Positions 47,427-56,447 are shown, counted from the stretch's first letter. The stretch: 64,000 nucleotides of DNA from Methanolobus sp. (GCF_030682845.1 NZ_JAUXNK010000096.1:1-64000), one strand, 5' to 3'. A program made the numbers and translations. The notes: generated by a model not told the origin, from the sequence alone.

Positions 47427-48173
47427 ATGCTGGAGATCAACAATCTGACAGTCGAAGTCGGCGGTCGCAGGGTGCTGAAAGGTGTAGACCTCAAAGTCGA
47501 TGCCGGCTACACCAATGTACTGTTCGGGCCAAACGGCGCGGGCAAGTCCGTACTTCTTATGACCCTGATGGGATTCAGCGGTTATAATGTTATTAGCGGA
47601 GAGATTATTTTCAAGGGTGAGGATATCACCCGCCTGTCTGTTTCCCAGAGAGCACAGATGGGAATGGGCATCATGACCCAGAGGCCTCCTAACCTCAGTG
47701 GCGTCAGGCTGCATGACCTCCTGAAGGTGATATCAAAAGATCCGAAAGAAACAGAAGAGCTTGCAGAGTCAATTGATATGGTAAGGTTCTTTGACAGGGA
47801 TGTCAATGTAGGGTTTTCAGGCGGCGAGATAAAGAGATCGGAGCTTCTCCAGCTGTCAGCGCAAAATCCAGATTTCCTCCTGCTTGACGAACCCGAATCA
47901 GGAGTGGACCTTGCAAGCATCGAGCTTCTGGGAAACACGATCAATACTCTCCTGAACAGGGATTGCAAATGCCCGGGAGACAGGTGCAGGCATGGTAAAT
48001 CAGCGCTTGTGATAACCCACACCGGACAAGTTCTGGACTATATTGAAACCGACAGAGCTTACATTCTTTGCAACGGGACTGTGATGTGTTCGGGTAATCC
48101 ACGCGAAATGCTCAGCGAGATCAAAGAACAGGGATATGAGGAGTGTATCAAATGCAAGCTGATGCAGATATGA
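47427..48173 (+). CDS. sufC: SufC-type Fe-S assembly ATPase
   Basis: SufC is the soluble ABC ATPase of the SUF iron-sulfur scaffold. The 248-residue protein has Walker A FGPNGAGKSVLLMT, Q-loop IMTQRPPNL, an altered signature FSGGEIKRSELLQLSA typical of SufC, Walker B FLLLDEPESGVD and switch His VITHTG. A Cys-rich insert (DCKCPGDRCRHGK) and a C-terminal CIKC are present. AAAGGAAGGA precedes the ATG at 47427, so the track start ten codons earlier is unlikely. It overlaps sufB. Confidence 0.93.
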   Translation: MLEINNLTVEVGGRRVLKGVDLKVDAGYTNVLFGPNGAGKSVLLMTLMGFSGYNVISGEIIFKGEDITRLSVSQRAQMGMGIMTQRPPNLSGVRLHDLLKVISKDPKETEELAESIDMVRFFDRDVNVGFSGGEIKRSELLQLSAQNPDFLLLDEPESGVDLASIELLGNTINTLLNRDCKCPGDRCRHGKSALVITHTGQVLDYIETDRAYILCNGTVMCSGNPREMLSEIKEQGYEECIKCKLMQI

Positions 48174-49378
48174 GGAAGAAGGCAGAAGACGCCCTCGGGA
48201 AAAGCGCCGCTTACGGAGAGGACTTCAATCTTGATGAATACAGCGCAGGTGCTACCGATGTCCGGTACGAGCAAAACCTGACAGATCTTACGGAAGAAGA
48301 CAAGAGGACACTGCTTAATGTAGGCTTCACTCCGGGAGAGGAGAACAGGTCAGGAAGCCTCATAATGGTCGATAATACCATAGCCCATACATCGCTGCAT
48401 GATAAAGACGGTGTCGAATTGATGTCTCTCCGGGATGCAATGAAAGTTCACAGCTGGGTAAAGGATTATATGTGGAAGCTCATAAAGCCGGATGCAGACA
48501 AATACACTGCGATGAGCTATCTGCAGGATGCTAACGGCTATTTCATCCGGGCCCCGGCAGGCAAGAAGTCAAAGATGCCCATACAGACATGCCTCCTCAT
48601 AGGCTCAAAGCAGGTTTCGCAGACAGTGCACAACATAATTATTGTAGAAGAAGGAGCCGAGCTTGAAGTGATAACTGGCTGCTCTACAAAGCATGGAGTG
48701 GAAAAAGGCCTCCACCTTGGTATTTCAGAGATGTATGTGAAGAAGGGGGCAACACTCAATTTTACAATGATCCACAACTGGGCTGACCAGATAGGTGTCA
48801 GGCCAAGAACTGTCGTTCATGTTGAGGAGAATGGCAAATACATTAGCAATTATGTGACCCTGAAGCCAGTCAAATCTATCCAGGCTTACCCGACAGTTCT
48901 CCTGGAGGGGAAGGGCGCGTTCACAAGGCTCAATACGATAGCTGTAGCTCATCCGGGTTCGGAGCTGGACCTTGGAAGCCGGGTCATCTTCAATGCAGAG
49001 GACACATCAGCCGAGCTGATATCGCGAACCATCACAACAGGTGGCGTATCCATTGCAAGAGGAGAAATGATAGGTAATGCCAATGGTGCCAAAGGCCATC
49101 TGGAATGCCATGGGCTCGTGCTGAGTGACAAGGGCACACAGAGAGCCATCCCCATACTTGAGGCAAATGTCCAGAACATAGAGCTTTCCCATGAAGCTGC
49201 CGTTGGCCGCATCGCCAGGGAGCAGATAGAGTACCTGATGGCCCGCGGACTTACCGAGGAGGATGCAATCGGCATGATTGTCAGGGGCTTCCTTGATGTT
49301 GGCATCCAGGGCATACCCGATGAGCTCAGAGCAGATATTGACGAAACCATTGCAAAGATCGGAGAGAACGCGATCTGA
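48152..49378 (+). CDS. sufB: SufB/SufD-type Fe-S assembly scaffold
   Basis: The 408-residue protein is the beta-helical SufB-family partner of SufC, where clusters are assembled. Family features include ITGCSTKHGVEKGLHLGISEMYVKKGA, FTMIHNWADQIGVRPRT, AKGHLECHGLVLSDKG and HEAAVGRIAREQIEYLMARGL. Archaea commonly run this minimal SufBC system without SufA, D, S or E. The ATG at 48152 has GAGGAGTG seven bases upstream; it overlaps sufC by 22 bases. Confidence 0.93.
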   Translation: MQADADMRKKAEDALGKSAAYGEDFNLDEYSAGATDVRYEQNLTDLTEEDKRTLLNVGFTPGEENRSGSLIMVDNTIAHTSLHDKDGVELMSLRDAMKVHSWVKDYMWKLIKPDADKYTAMSYLQDANGYFIRAPAGKKSKMPIQTCLLIGSKQVSQTVHNIIIVEEGAELEVITGCSTKHGVEKGLHLGISEMYVKKGATLNFTMIHNWADQIGVRPRTVVHVEENGKYISNYVTLKPVKSIQAYPTVLLEGKGAFTRLNTIAVAHPGSELDLGSRVIFNAEDTSAELISRTITTGGVSIARGEMIGNANGAKGHLECHGLVLSDKGTQRAIPILEANVQNIELSHEAAVGRIAREQIEYLMARGLTEEDAIGMIVRGFLDVGIQGIPDELRADIDETIAKIGENAI

Positions 49379-49433
49379 ACCACATATAATGTGTAGTTAC
49401 CTTTAATAAATTAACTTTAACAAGAGGATATTA

Positions 49434-50288
49434 ATGAACCAAAAATTAATAGGCATCTTTCTGGCTGCCATTATGCTAATGTCGGTAGGGACATTCTTTT
49501 TTGCCGGCCCTCTGTCCAACCAGAGCAACAATGGGAATGATGCCTCACAGGCACCCGGATTTGAAACTATACCCGGGACAAAGATGAGCCATGAACTGAA
49601 CTCACTTCAGGACGGGCTGGCCATTACACCGGCGGGTGTGACAATCGTTAGTTATGTCGATTATTCCAGGGTATATGGGACACCACTCCAGATACTGGCA
49701 CCCAATATCACCGATGTATACTCGGTTTACAACTCGATGATCATTAAGAGGTATTCCGCATATAATACTGCCGAAGATTTTGCATTCGAAGCTCATGTGA
49801 TAAACCCAGAGGTTATAAATTTCAATTATATGCTTGCAGAACAGCCATATAATGGGTATTACATGTTATCCCGAAATGGTCAGGTGTATAATATTGTAGG
49901 CAATCCGATGCTGCTTGGTCCACAGGAATCACTCCAGCAGGTAATTGACGTAAAATCCGGCACTCTTGAAAGCTCCGGGGATTTTGAGAGAATAATGCCT
50001 TATATCGAAGCTGGTGCTGAATACCAGATGCTCACTTCCGCGGACAGACTTGCTGGCCAGCACTATATGGAGTTCAGGTATACAGCTGACGGGAACTATA
50101 CAAGGACAGAGGTATTTGTTGAGCCAGAGCAAAGCCTGCTTGACAATATAACGGCCCTGGGTGCAAATAGTTCCGAGCGCGGACTCGCGTACAATGTAAC
50201 TACGCATGATGACGCAAATATAACAAAGGTAACTGTAACGACCAATGCCTCGAACTTTTACAGTCTGGCACTTGAACAGTTCTGGTGA
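49434..50288 (+). CDS. Exported or membrane-anchored protein, unknown function
   Basis: The 284-residue product has an N-terminal signal or anchor helix (LIGIFLAAIMLMSVGTFFFAG), then a low-complexity Asn/Ser linker (NQSNNGNDASQ) and an extracytoplasmic domain with several N-glycosylation sequons (NITDV, NYTRT, NASNF). No lipobox, Cys or enzyme motif is seen. An AAGAGGA site precedes the ATG. I do not recognise the family, though the layout is typical of Methanosarcinales surface proteins. A strong terminator follows. Confidence 0.75.
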   Translation: MNQKLIGIFLAAIMLMSVGTFFFAGPLSNQSNNGNDASQAPGFETIPGTKMSHELNSLQDGLAITPAGVTIVSYVDYSRVYGTPLQILAPNITDVYSVYNSMIIKRYSAYNTAEDFAFEAHVINPEVINFNYMLAEQPYNGYYMLSRNGQVYNIVGNPMLLGPQESLQQVIDVKSGTLESSGDFERIMPYIEAGAEYQMLTSADRLAGQHYMEFRYTADGNYTRTEVFVEPEQSLLDNITALGANSSERGLAYNVTTHDDANITKVTVTTNASNFYSLALEQFW

Positions 50289-50316
50289 GTTCATACCAGA
50301 GATTATCAGGAATTTC

Positions 50317-50344
50317 GGTGGGAGTCATTCTCACCACCTTTTTT
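50317..50344 (+). terminator. Intrinsic-type terminator after the exported protein gene
   Basis: GGTGGGAG pairs with CTC-A-CCACC (one bulged A) around a TCATT loop, and TTTTTT follows at once. It isolates the exported-protein gene from the ribosomal-protein operon. Confidence 0.78.
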
Positions 50345-50595
50345 GGTAAGATTGCGCCTTTTGCCACAAGATTTATACATGAATAGATTGTTTTGGAATC
50401 AAACCGCTATTTGCCGAAAGATATATATCTGAATGCAACGGTTGATAGCCATTACTTTGGCATATAACAGTGTCAGTTAGTGATATTAATTTGTAGCAAT
50501 CATAAAATTGGCCAAATTAGTTTCAGGCTACTGTCCTGACCTGCAATGAATAATGAAAAACCGCATTTCTCGCGGTTTCGAAGGAGATTAATAAT
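50345..50595 (+). promoter_or_regulatory. Tandem promoters and leader of the rpl7ae operon
   Basis: Two similar promoter-like segments lie exactly 50 bases apart (TTTGCCACAAGATTTATAC from 50360 and TTTGCCGAAAGATATATAT from 50410). The leader ends in a perfect hairpin, AAACCGC-ATTTCTC-GCGGTTT (50558-50578), directly before the GAAGGAG ribosome site of rpl7ae. CTGA and TGA elements just upstream could belong to an L7Ae-binding kink-turn, but I cannot confirm the fold. Confidence 0.5.
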
Positions 50596-50952
50596 ATGGC
50601 AGCAAAATTTGACGTTCCAGAAGAATTAGCAAACAAAGCACTTGAGAGCGTAGAACTCGCAAGGGACACAGGAAAACTGAAGAAAGGCACAAACGAAGTG
50701 ACAAAAGCAATTGAGAGAGGTATTACAAAACTCGCAGTCATAGCTGAAGATGTAAGCCCTGCTGAAGTCATAGCCCACCTTGCACCACTCTGTGAAGAGA
50801 AGAACACTCCGTACATATTCGTCAAGCAGCAGAAAGAACTTGGTGCAGCTTGCGGCATCGGAGTAGCCTGTGCAGCTGTTGCCATCATTGATACCGGCAA
50901 GGGCAGCGGACTTGTTGAAGACATAGCACAGAAAATAAGTGCATTGAAATAA
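50596..50952 (+). CDS. rpl7ae: Ribosomal protein L7Ae
   Basis: The 118-residue protein binds kink-turn RNAs in 23S rRNA, box C/D and H/ACA guides and RNase P. Family features: [24 protein letters not shown] and the C-terminal core [23 protein letters not shown] lies just upstream. It heads the rpl7ae-rps28e-rpl24e-ndk operon. Confidence 0.97.
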   Translation: MAAKFDVPEELANKALESVELARDTGKLKKGTNEVTKAIERGITKLAVIAEDVSPAEVIAHLAPLCEEKNTPYIFVKQQKELGAACGIGVACAAVAIIDTGKGSGLVEDIAQKISALK

Positions 50953-50973
50953 TCTGATACATGAGGTATCATT

Positions 50974-51189
50974 ATGGCAGATGAAGATACAGGCTATGCG
51001 GCTGAAGTCATTGATGTTATCGGCAACACCGGTATGCATGGCGAAGCTAGCCAGATACAGTGCCGTGTGCTTGAAGGGCGCGACAAAGGCCGTATAATCA
51101 CCCGCAACTGTGTAGGGCCGATCAGAGTAGGAGATATATTGATGCTGATCGAAACATCCAGAGAAGCCAAGAAGCTAACTACCAGGTGA
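50974..51189 (+). CDS. rps28e: Ribosomal protein S28e
   Basis: The 71-residue 30S protein has the family core [21 protein letters not shown] and [20 protein letters not shown] ending in a basic tail. It lies 21 bases after rpl7ae; its 3' end supplies the AGGTGAT ribosome site for rpl24e. Confidence 0.96.
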   Translation: MADEDTGYAAEVIDVIGNTGMHGEASQIQCRVLEGRDKGRIITRNCVGPIRVGDILMLIETSREAKKLTTR

Positions 51190-51194
51190 TTATA

Positions 51195-51383
51195 GTGGAA
51201 CAAAGAAAATGTTCTTTTTGCGGCAAACTCCTTGAACCGGGAACAGGCAAGCTCTTTGTGAAGAGGGATGGATCAACTTATTTGTTCTGTTCTTCAAAAT
51301 GCGAGAGCAACTTTGATCTTGGAAGACTTCCAAGGCGCACTGAATGGACCGAGCAGGGCAGAATACATTTGAAGAAGGCTTAA
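51195..51383 (+). CDS. rpl24e: Ribosomal protein L24e
   Basis: The 62-residue 50S protein carries a treble-clef zinc finger ([13 protein letters not shown], then CSSKCESNF) and a basic tail. I start at GTG 51195 because AGGTGAT lies four bases upstream; the track starts three codons earlier at the GTG inside that element. Confidence 0.95.
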   Translation: MEQRKCSFCGKLLEPGTGKLFVKRDGSTYLFCSSKCESNFDLGRLPRRTEWTEQGRIHLKKA

Positions 51384-51396
51384 CCCGGTGTCAGGC

Positions 51397-51846
51397 ATGG
51401 AACAGACATATATTATGATCAAGCCCGATGGCGTACAGCGCGGGCTCATCGGAGAGATAATCTCAAGGATCGAGAAGCGCGGCCTGAAGGTTACAGCCAT
51501 GCGCCTGAATGTGATGAGTTCCGAGAGTGCAAAAGAGCACTATAAGGAACATGCAGAGAAACCATTCTTTGCATCCCTCATAGAGTATGTCACATCAGGA
51601 CCTTCAGTCTCAATGGTGGTTGAAGGAAAGAATTCAATCGCCATCATGCGTGCGGTCAATGGGGCAACCAACCCTGTAAATGCACTTCCGGGCACCATAC
51701 GGGGAGACTTTGCCATCGAGACCGGAAGGAATGTTGTCCATGCATCCGATTCGCCGGAATCGGCCAAACGTGAGATCTCGATCCACTTTAAGGATACAGA
51801 GATTGTCAGTTATTCAAAGATAGATGAGGTTTGCCTTTACGAGTAA
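51397..51846 (+). CDS. ndk: Nucleoside diphosphate kinase
   Basis: Ndk transfers gamma-phosphate between nucleoside triphosphates through a phosphohistidine. The 149-residue protein has [18 protein letters not shown] and the catalytic histidine in [23 protein letters not shown] six bases upstream supports ATG 51397 over the GTG at 51388. It ends the ribosomal-protein operon. Confidence 0.96.
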   Translation: MEQTYIMIKPDGVQRGLIGEIISRIEKRGLKVTAMRLNVMSSESAKEHYKEHAEKPFFASLIEYVTSGPSVSMVVEGKNSIAIMRAVNGATNPVNALPGTIRGDFAIETGRNVVHASDSPESAKREISIHFKDTEIVSYSKIDEVCLYE

Positions 51847-51858
51847 ACTTTAAGACAA

Positions 51859-51892
51859 TTCCGGGCACCTTCTTTTTAGATAATGCCCGGAA
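51859..51892 (+). terminator. Hairpin between ndk and infB
   Basis: TTCCGGGCA and TGCCCGGAA form a perfect nine-base-pair stem around a 16-base loop that contains TTTTT. It starts 12 bases after the ndk stop. It may mark the mRNA 3' end; there is no long T-run after it, so termination could be partial. Confidence 0.55.
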
Positions 51893-51941
51893 CATCTTAA
51901 TAGATTAGTACCGGCAGTCAATCATATTTGAAGGGATGCAC

Positions 51942-53717
51942 ATGGCAGTCAAGGGAAACTTACGCACACCAATTGTCTCTGTAATGGGACATGTAGATCA
52001 TGGAAAGACTACATTGCTTGACAAGATCAGAGGCAGTACTGTTGCTGACGGGGAGGCAGGCGCCATTACCCAGCACATAGGTGCGACCGAAGTTCCCATT
52101 GATATTATAGTAAATAAGTGTGGCAATCCATCGCTCCGGGATAAGTTCATTGTGCCCGGCCTTTTGTTCATTGACACACCGGGGCACCATGCTTTTACTT
52201 CACTCAGGAGTCGCGGTGGAGCTCTTGCGGATCTTGCCATAGTTATCGTGGATATAAACGAAGGTTTCAAGCCACAGACTATAGAAAGCCTCCAGATCCT
52301 TAAAAGGTTCAAGACACCTTTTGTGGTCGTTGCGAACAAGATCGACAGGATACACGGCTGGAACCCGCAGAAGAACTCCACTTTCGTGCAATCATATAAC
52401 AAGCAGATCGAAAGGGTAAGGACCGACCTGGACAGGAAGTTCTATGAGATCGTAGGGGAGCTGTATAAACTGGGATTCAACTCCGAAAGGCATGACAGGA
52501 TCAACGATTTCCAGCGGAACATTGGGATAATCCCAATCAGCGCTATGACAGGAGAGGGCATTCCTGACGTTTTGATGGTGCTTCTGGGACTTGCCCAGAG
52601 ATTCCTCGAGGCAAATCTCCATTATGACGCAAACATCCCCGGAATTGGCACCGTCCTTGAAGTAAAGGAAGAGAAGGGGCTTGGGACAACGATAGACGTC
52701 ATTCTTTATGACGGGACCCTTAAAAAGGGAGATACTATAGTTGTCGGAAGCCTTGGAAAACCTATCCAGACCAAGATCCGTGCACTATTGAAACCTCGCC
52801 CGCTTACCGAGATAAAATCCGAAGAGAGATTCGAGCAGGTCCCATTCGCTACAGCAGCCATAGGCGTGAAGATATCTGCACCCGGGCTTGAAGGTGCACT
52901 TGCCGGGTCTCCCGTCAGGGTCGCAACGCCTGAGACTATCGATGACATCACCCAAGAGGTACAGAGTGAGATAGAAGATGTCCAGATAGACACTGACTCA
53001 ATGGGAATTACAATAAAAGCGGATACTATAGGTTCTCTTGAGGCCATTGTCAACGAGCTGAGGAAAGAGAATATACCCATCAGAAAAGCGACCGTGGGAG
53101 ATGTATCCCAGCGTGATGTTGTGGAAGTTTCAGCCATCGAGGACCATTCCTATGGAGTGATCATCGGATTCAACATAAAGGTGCTTCCAGATGCAAGAGA
53201 CAAAGTGCAGGATACACATGTCAGGCTTTTCCAGAATGATGTCATATATCGTTTGATAGATGACTACAAGGACTGGGTGCAGGAGCAGAAAGAACTGGCT
53301 GAGAAGGAGATGGCTGACACTATCATAAAACCAGGAAGGTTCCAGATATTGCCAAACTGTACATTCCGGCAGAGTAAACCTGCTGTCGTAGGTGTGAAAA
53401 TAATCGGGGGAGTCGTCAGGACAAAACTCGATATAATGGCACTTGATGGTACCATCGTCGGTAAGGTTAAAGGCCTTCAATCCAGCGGTGAAAATATTTC
53501 GGAGGCAAAGGTCGGCATGGAAGTTGCCATGGCAATAGAAGGCCCGACTGTCGGAAGGCAGATCAAGGAAGGAGATACCCTCTTTATCAACGTCCCGGAA
53601 CGGCATGCTAAGAAGATGGAAAATGAAATTAACGACTCATTGACGGCAGATGAATTAGAGACACTTGAGGCGTTCCTTGAATTCAAAAGAAGGGGTAATC
53701 CCTTCTGGGCAAAATAA
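51942..53717 (+). CDS. infB: Translation initiation factor aIF5B
   Basis: The 591-residue GTPase promotes ribosomal subunit joining. The G domain shows GHVDHGKTTLLD (G1), DTPGHHAFTSL (G3) and VVANKIDRIHG (G4), followed by beta-barrel domains II and IV and the C-terminal helix region. Length fits archaeal aIF5B, which lacks the long eukaryotic N-terminus. No intein is present. GAAGGGA supports the ATG at 51942, two codons into the track frame. Confidence 0.96.
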   Translation: MAVKGNLRTPIVSVMGHVDHGKTTLLDKIRGSTVADGEAGAITQHIGATEVPIDIIVNKCGNPSLRDKFIVPGLLFIDTPGHHAFTSLRSRGGALADLAIVIVDINEGFKPQTIESLQILKRFKTPFVVVANKIDRIHGWNPQKNSTFVQSYNKQIERVRTDLDRKFYEIVGELYKLGFNSERHDRINDFQRNIGIIPISAMTGEGIPDVLMVLLGLAQRFLEANLHYDANIPGIGTVLEVKEEKGLGTTIDVILYDGTLKKGDTIVVGSLGKPIQTKIRALLKPRPLTEIKSEERFEQVPFATAAIGVKISAPGLEGALAGSPVRVATPETIDDITQEVQSEIEDVQIDTDSMGITIKADTIGSLEAIVNELRKENIPIRKATVGDVSQRDVVEVSAIEDHSYGVIIGFNIKVLPDARDKVQDTHVRLFQNDVIYRLIDDYKDWVQEQKELAEKEMADTIIKPGRFQILPNCTFRQSKPAVVGVKIIGGVVRTKLDIMALDGTIVGKVKGLQSSGENISEAKVGMEVAMAIEGPTVGRQIKEGDTLFINVPERHAKKMENEINDSLTADELETLEAFLEFKRRGNPFWAK

Positions 53718-53788
53718 GTATTCAGGGTAACGCATGATCATAGATATCACAGGAACGTAGGAACGAACAAAAAATTGGAGGAATAAAT

Positions 53789-54187
53789 ATGGCAGATTTC
53801 AAAATAGTAGTATCAGACCCGAAGACAAAATCATATCAGTTCAATGTGACAGGACCGGAAGCTAACAAGCTTGTCGGAAAATCCATAGGCCAGACCGTTG
53901 ACGGCGCAATCGTCGGACTCCCAGGCTATGCATTGAAGATTACAGGCGGAAGCGACAAGAGCGGCATGGTCATGAGACCTGAGATCCCCGGTCCAAGGAG
54001 ACAGAAAGTACTTGTTGCACAGGGTGTAGGTTACTCTCCTGTCGCAAGCGGTGTCCGCCGTAGAAAAATGATGCGCGGAAGGGAAATTGCACCGGACATA
54101 ATACAGGTCAACACAGTTGTCGTTGAATATGGTGACAAGGCCATCGAAGTCATCGTTGGTGGCGGAGAAGCAGCAGCAGAAGAGTGA
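53789..54187 (+). CDS. rps6e: Ribosomal protein S6e
   Basis: The 132-residue 30S protein has the family stretches [42 protein letters not shown] and [22 protein letters not shown] precedes the ATG. It follows infB by 71 bases, a common archaeal pairing. Its stop codon lies inside a terminator stem. Confidence 0.96.
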   Translation: MADFKIVVSDPKTKSYQFNVTGPEANKLVGKSIGQTVDGAIVGLPGYALKITGGSDKSGMVMRPEIPGPRRQKVLVAQGVGYSPVASGVRRRKMMRGREIAPDIIQVNTVVVEYGDKAIEVIVGGGEAAAEE

Positions 54188-54226
54188 GCAACTCACTCTT
54201 CATACTAATTTTTATCACTTTTTTAC
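54179..54226 (+). terminator. Strong terminator overlapping the rps6e stop codon
   Basis: GAAGAGTGAG-CAA-CTCACTCTTC is a perfect ten-base-pair stem with a three-base loop, followed by two T-runs (ATTTTTATC and ACTTTTTTAC). The TGA stop is within the 5' arm. It separates rps6e from the convergent membrane-protein gene. Confidence 0.8.
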
Positions 54227-54260
54227 TCGTTTGCTTCCTTTTACTTGTCTACTTTCTATT

Positions 54261-55601
54261 TTAATTGATCTTATGGGCGCCAAGCACAAGCGGCTCTTTC
54301 CTGCAGAGAATACCATTTACCTCAAAAGATACATTCAGGTTTCCAAGGTCTGCCTTTCCACGTGTCATAGGCCTGATAGCAATGGAAACATAACGCGAAG
54401 CTGAGGGTAGTAACCTCTCAATAAGAACTGTCGGGACATCACACTCGATCTGTGAAGAGAAGCAGCTAGAGAGAGTTATATTGATCAGTGGTTCATCCGA
54501 GCGGTTCTCTACAATGAAACCGAGAGATGCAGGGATGCCCTTGTAAAGGGTTTCCGGCGTATTCATCCTGACATTCAGCTCCGGAGCAAATATCCGGCGA
54601 ACATCGAATCCAAGTGGTCCCGCATTGCAGACATTACCATTCATCCTGTACTCGACACTTAAATGACCTACACTTATCTCGCCGATAGTCTTAGGAGTTA
54701 TGTTAATAGCCAGTGCCTGCCCGGACCCTGCCTGCATATTACCAATACTAAATGATGTCACATCCGGGTCTATGTCGTCCCTGAAAGAACACTTTACCTG
54801 TATATCATCCAGAGAAAAGGAAAGCCTGTTCATGATATATATCCCCAGGGGAGCCTCTTCCCCGAATTGCAAGGTATCCGCAATACTGGTATTCACATAC
54901 AGGCAGGAGCAGATAACATTACACAAACCAATCGGAAGGTTGGTCTTTGTGTATTTCTGCCCACGTATCTCAAAATACAGGTCCGCTGTGCCCATGGAGC
55001 TCTTTCCTGTATGCAGAGGGATAAAAGGCATTGATACGTATCCTGAAGACCCTCCTGCAATGGTGCCAAGAGGAAGTTGGGAGCCAGCGCACTTGAAAGA
55101 GCCATGGAACACCCATCTAAGCCATACGTTATTGATATCGGTGTCAGTAGGGTTGTTAACACTTAAAGTCAATGCACACGGAAACCCTGCTTCCGTACTT
55201 GCAGGATGGTCATACTCCACGGCCACCGCATCACATACCTGCATCCCAAGGAACCTTCTCTTGCTTATTCCCCAAGTCTTCTCATATACCCAGAAAAGAT
55301 AGATTGGCGTGTAAGGAAGTATGACAAACACGAGTAAAGCCAGCATAAAAACTGGCACTGATAATGGCATAACTTCCAACATTAAGGATGAAATGCTAAG
55401 GGGCATCAGGGAATAAGCAAGGGCTTGCAGGCCAATGCCAAAAGACAAAGGATGTAACATTCCCACTAAAAAGAAAGCCAGCCACATTACCCATACAAGA
55501 GAGTATATCTGAAAAATGGCTCCACTTGTTCCACCGGCCCTGTTGAAAAGAGCATAGGAAAGAGAAAACGTGAATCTATTAGTTATTCTAGACAGCCTCA
55601 T
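54261..55601 (-). CDS. Membrane protein with three repeated extracytoplasmic domains
   Basis: The 446-residue protein has three or more N-terminal membrane helices (about residues 29-110; FILPYTPIYLFWVYE end) followed by three beta-rich repeats of about 90-100 residues that resemble CARDB/Ig-like adhesion domains. The repeats end alike: TADLYFEIRGQKYTKTNLPI, LSVEYRMNGNVCNAGPL and LNVSFEVNGILCRKEPL. Cysteines recur in equivalent places. AGTGAT lies four bases before the ATG, and a TATA-like stretch lies about 55-60 bases upstream. No enzyme motif is visible. A role in envelope structure or binding is inferred; the family is not one I can name. Confidence 0.75.
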   Translation of the reverse strand: MRLSRITNRFTFSLSYALFNRAGGTSGAIFQIYSLVWVMWLAFFLVGMLHPLSFGIGLQALAYSLMPLSISSLMLEVMPLSVPVFMLALLVFVILPYTPIYLFWVYEKTWGISKRRFLGMQVCDAVAVEYDHPASTEAGFPCALTLSVNNPTDTDINNVWLRWVFHGSFKCAGSQLPLGTIAGGSSGYVSMPFIPLHTGKSSMGTADLYFEIRGQKYTKTNLPIGLCNVICSCLYVNTSIADTLQFGEEAPLGIYIMNRLSFSLDDIQVKCSFRDDIDPDVTSFSIGNMQAGSGQALAINITPKTIGEISVGHLSVEYRMNGNVCNAGPLGFDVRRIFAPELNVRMNTPETLYKGIPASLGFIVENRSDEPLINITLSSCFSSQIECDVPTVLIERLLPSASRYVSIAIRPMTRGKADLGNLNVSFEVNGILCRKEPLVLGAHKIN

Positions 55602-55917
55602 TCAATCACTATGTGTAATTATTAAATGAAATTAGATTTGCCTATATAAATATATAACTTACAATATAATACAATGATTACCTGTTCCGGGAGCAGGAAA
55701 AATAAACCAAGAAAACAAACTGAAAATGTTCCTTTACCTAACAGAATCAGGATATAAACAAGTACTTATACTTGAAGTACGTAGCAACTATCGTTATGTT
55801 TTGTCGGACATAACACTCCAAACATTGCTACTTGGAAATGATGTTAGGTTCGCAAGAACCTAACACATTCCGCCCTTCTGAAACAATAAAAAGCAAAACC
55901 ATGAATAGAAAAGTTGA
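55602..55917. other. Intergenic region with several nested hairpins
   Basis: This 316-base stretch has no gene. It holds the minus-strand promoter for the membrane-protein gene (TATA-like TTATATATTTATATAGG at about 55640-55660) and, at 55781-55865, a nested structure: GTAGCAA/TTGCTAC enclosing GTTATGT/ACATAAC, followed by a ten-base-pair hairpin with a GCAA tetraloop. Confidence 0.55.
55781..55865. ncRNA. Candidate structured RNA or complex 3' element
   Basis: GTAGCAA (55781-55787) pairs with TTGCTAC (55825-55831), enclosing GTTATGT (55793-55799) with ACATAAC (55808-55814). Ten bases on, TGTTAGGTTC-GCAA-GAACCTAACA makes a perfect stem capped by a GNRA tetraloop when read on the plus strand. 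On the minus strand the loop would be TTGC. It could be a small RNA, the 3' end of the flavoprotein mRNA, or part of a repeat family. Confidence 0.35.
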
Positions 55918-56325
55918 TCATATCAGCTTCTTTCCGGCTTCAGGTCCACTTTTACATTCAAATACATCTGTTATCTTCATTTTTAGAAGATATCTTGCAG
56001 GGAAGCGGTCACTCTTTGCTTTTACTATCTTGCGCATCTCATCATATTCCTCACCACGGTCTATGGTCTTTATATCGCCTTTTATCTGGAAGCATCCGTT
56101 AATCTCAGGCCCCCATACATAAATAGCACCTTTTGGGTTTGCCCTGAGGTTCTCCATAGTCTTGAGGAAGTAGTTGTCAACGATCCATATTGTCTCAGCA
56201 TCTTCCTGAAGCATGCACATCCCTATAGGGATTACATTTGGTACGCCGTCTTTGGAGGCTGTTGCGAAAGGGAATATCTTCATCTTTGCGAATTCTGCTT
56301 TAATCTCATCTGTTAATTTTACCAT
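55918..56325 (-). CDS. PNPOx-fold FMN-binding protein
   Basis: The 135-residue protein resembles the pyridoxamine 5'-phosphate oxidase-like split-barrel family: MKIFPFATASKDGVPNVIPIG at the N-terminus and TMENLRANPKGAIYVW in the flavin-binding region. It is too short and divergent to be assigned as PdxH; small archaeal members bind FMN or F420 and reduce small molecules. AGAGGTGA five bases upstream supports the ATG at 56325, three codons into the track frame. It lies near the pdxT-pdxS genes, but that may be coincidental. Confidence 0.82.
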   Translation of the reverse strand: MVKLTDEIKAEFAKMKIFPFATASKDGVPNVIPIGMCMLQEDAETIWIVDNYFLKTMENLRANPKGAIYVWGPEINGCFQIKGDIKTIDRGEEYDEMRKIVKAKSDRFPARYLLKMKITDVFECKSGPEAGKKLI

Positions 56326-56447
56326 TGATGTCACCTCTGCATATCAAAATATAAGACTCAGGTAATCTACACATCAATTAAGTTTAAACTTTTTCATCAG
56401 TGATGAATATAGGGAAAAAGAGAAAAGGAAAAACATTGGAAGCAATA

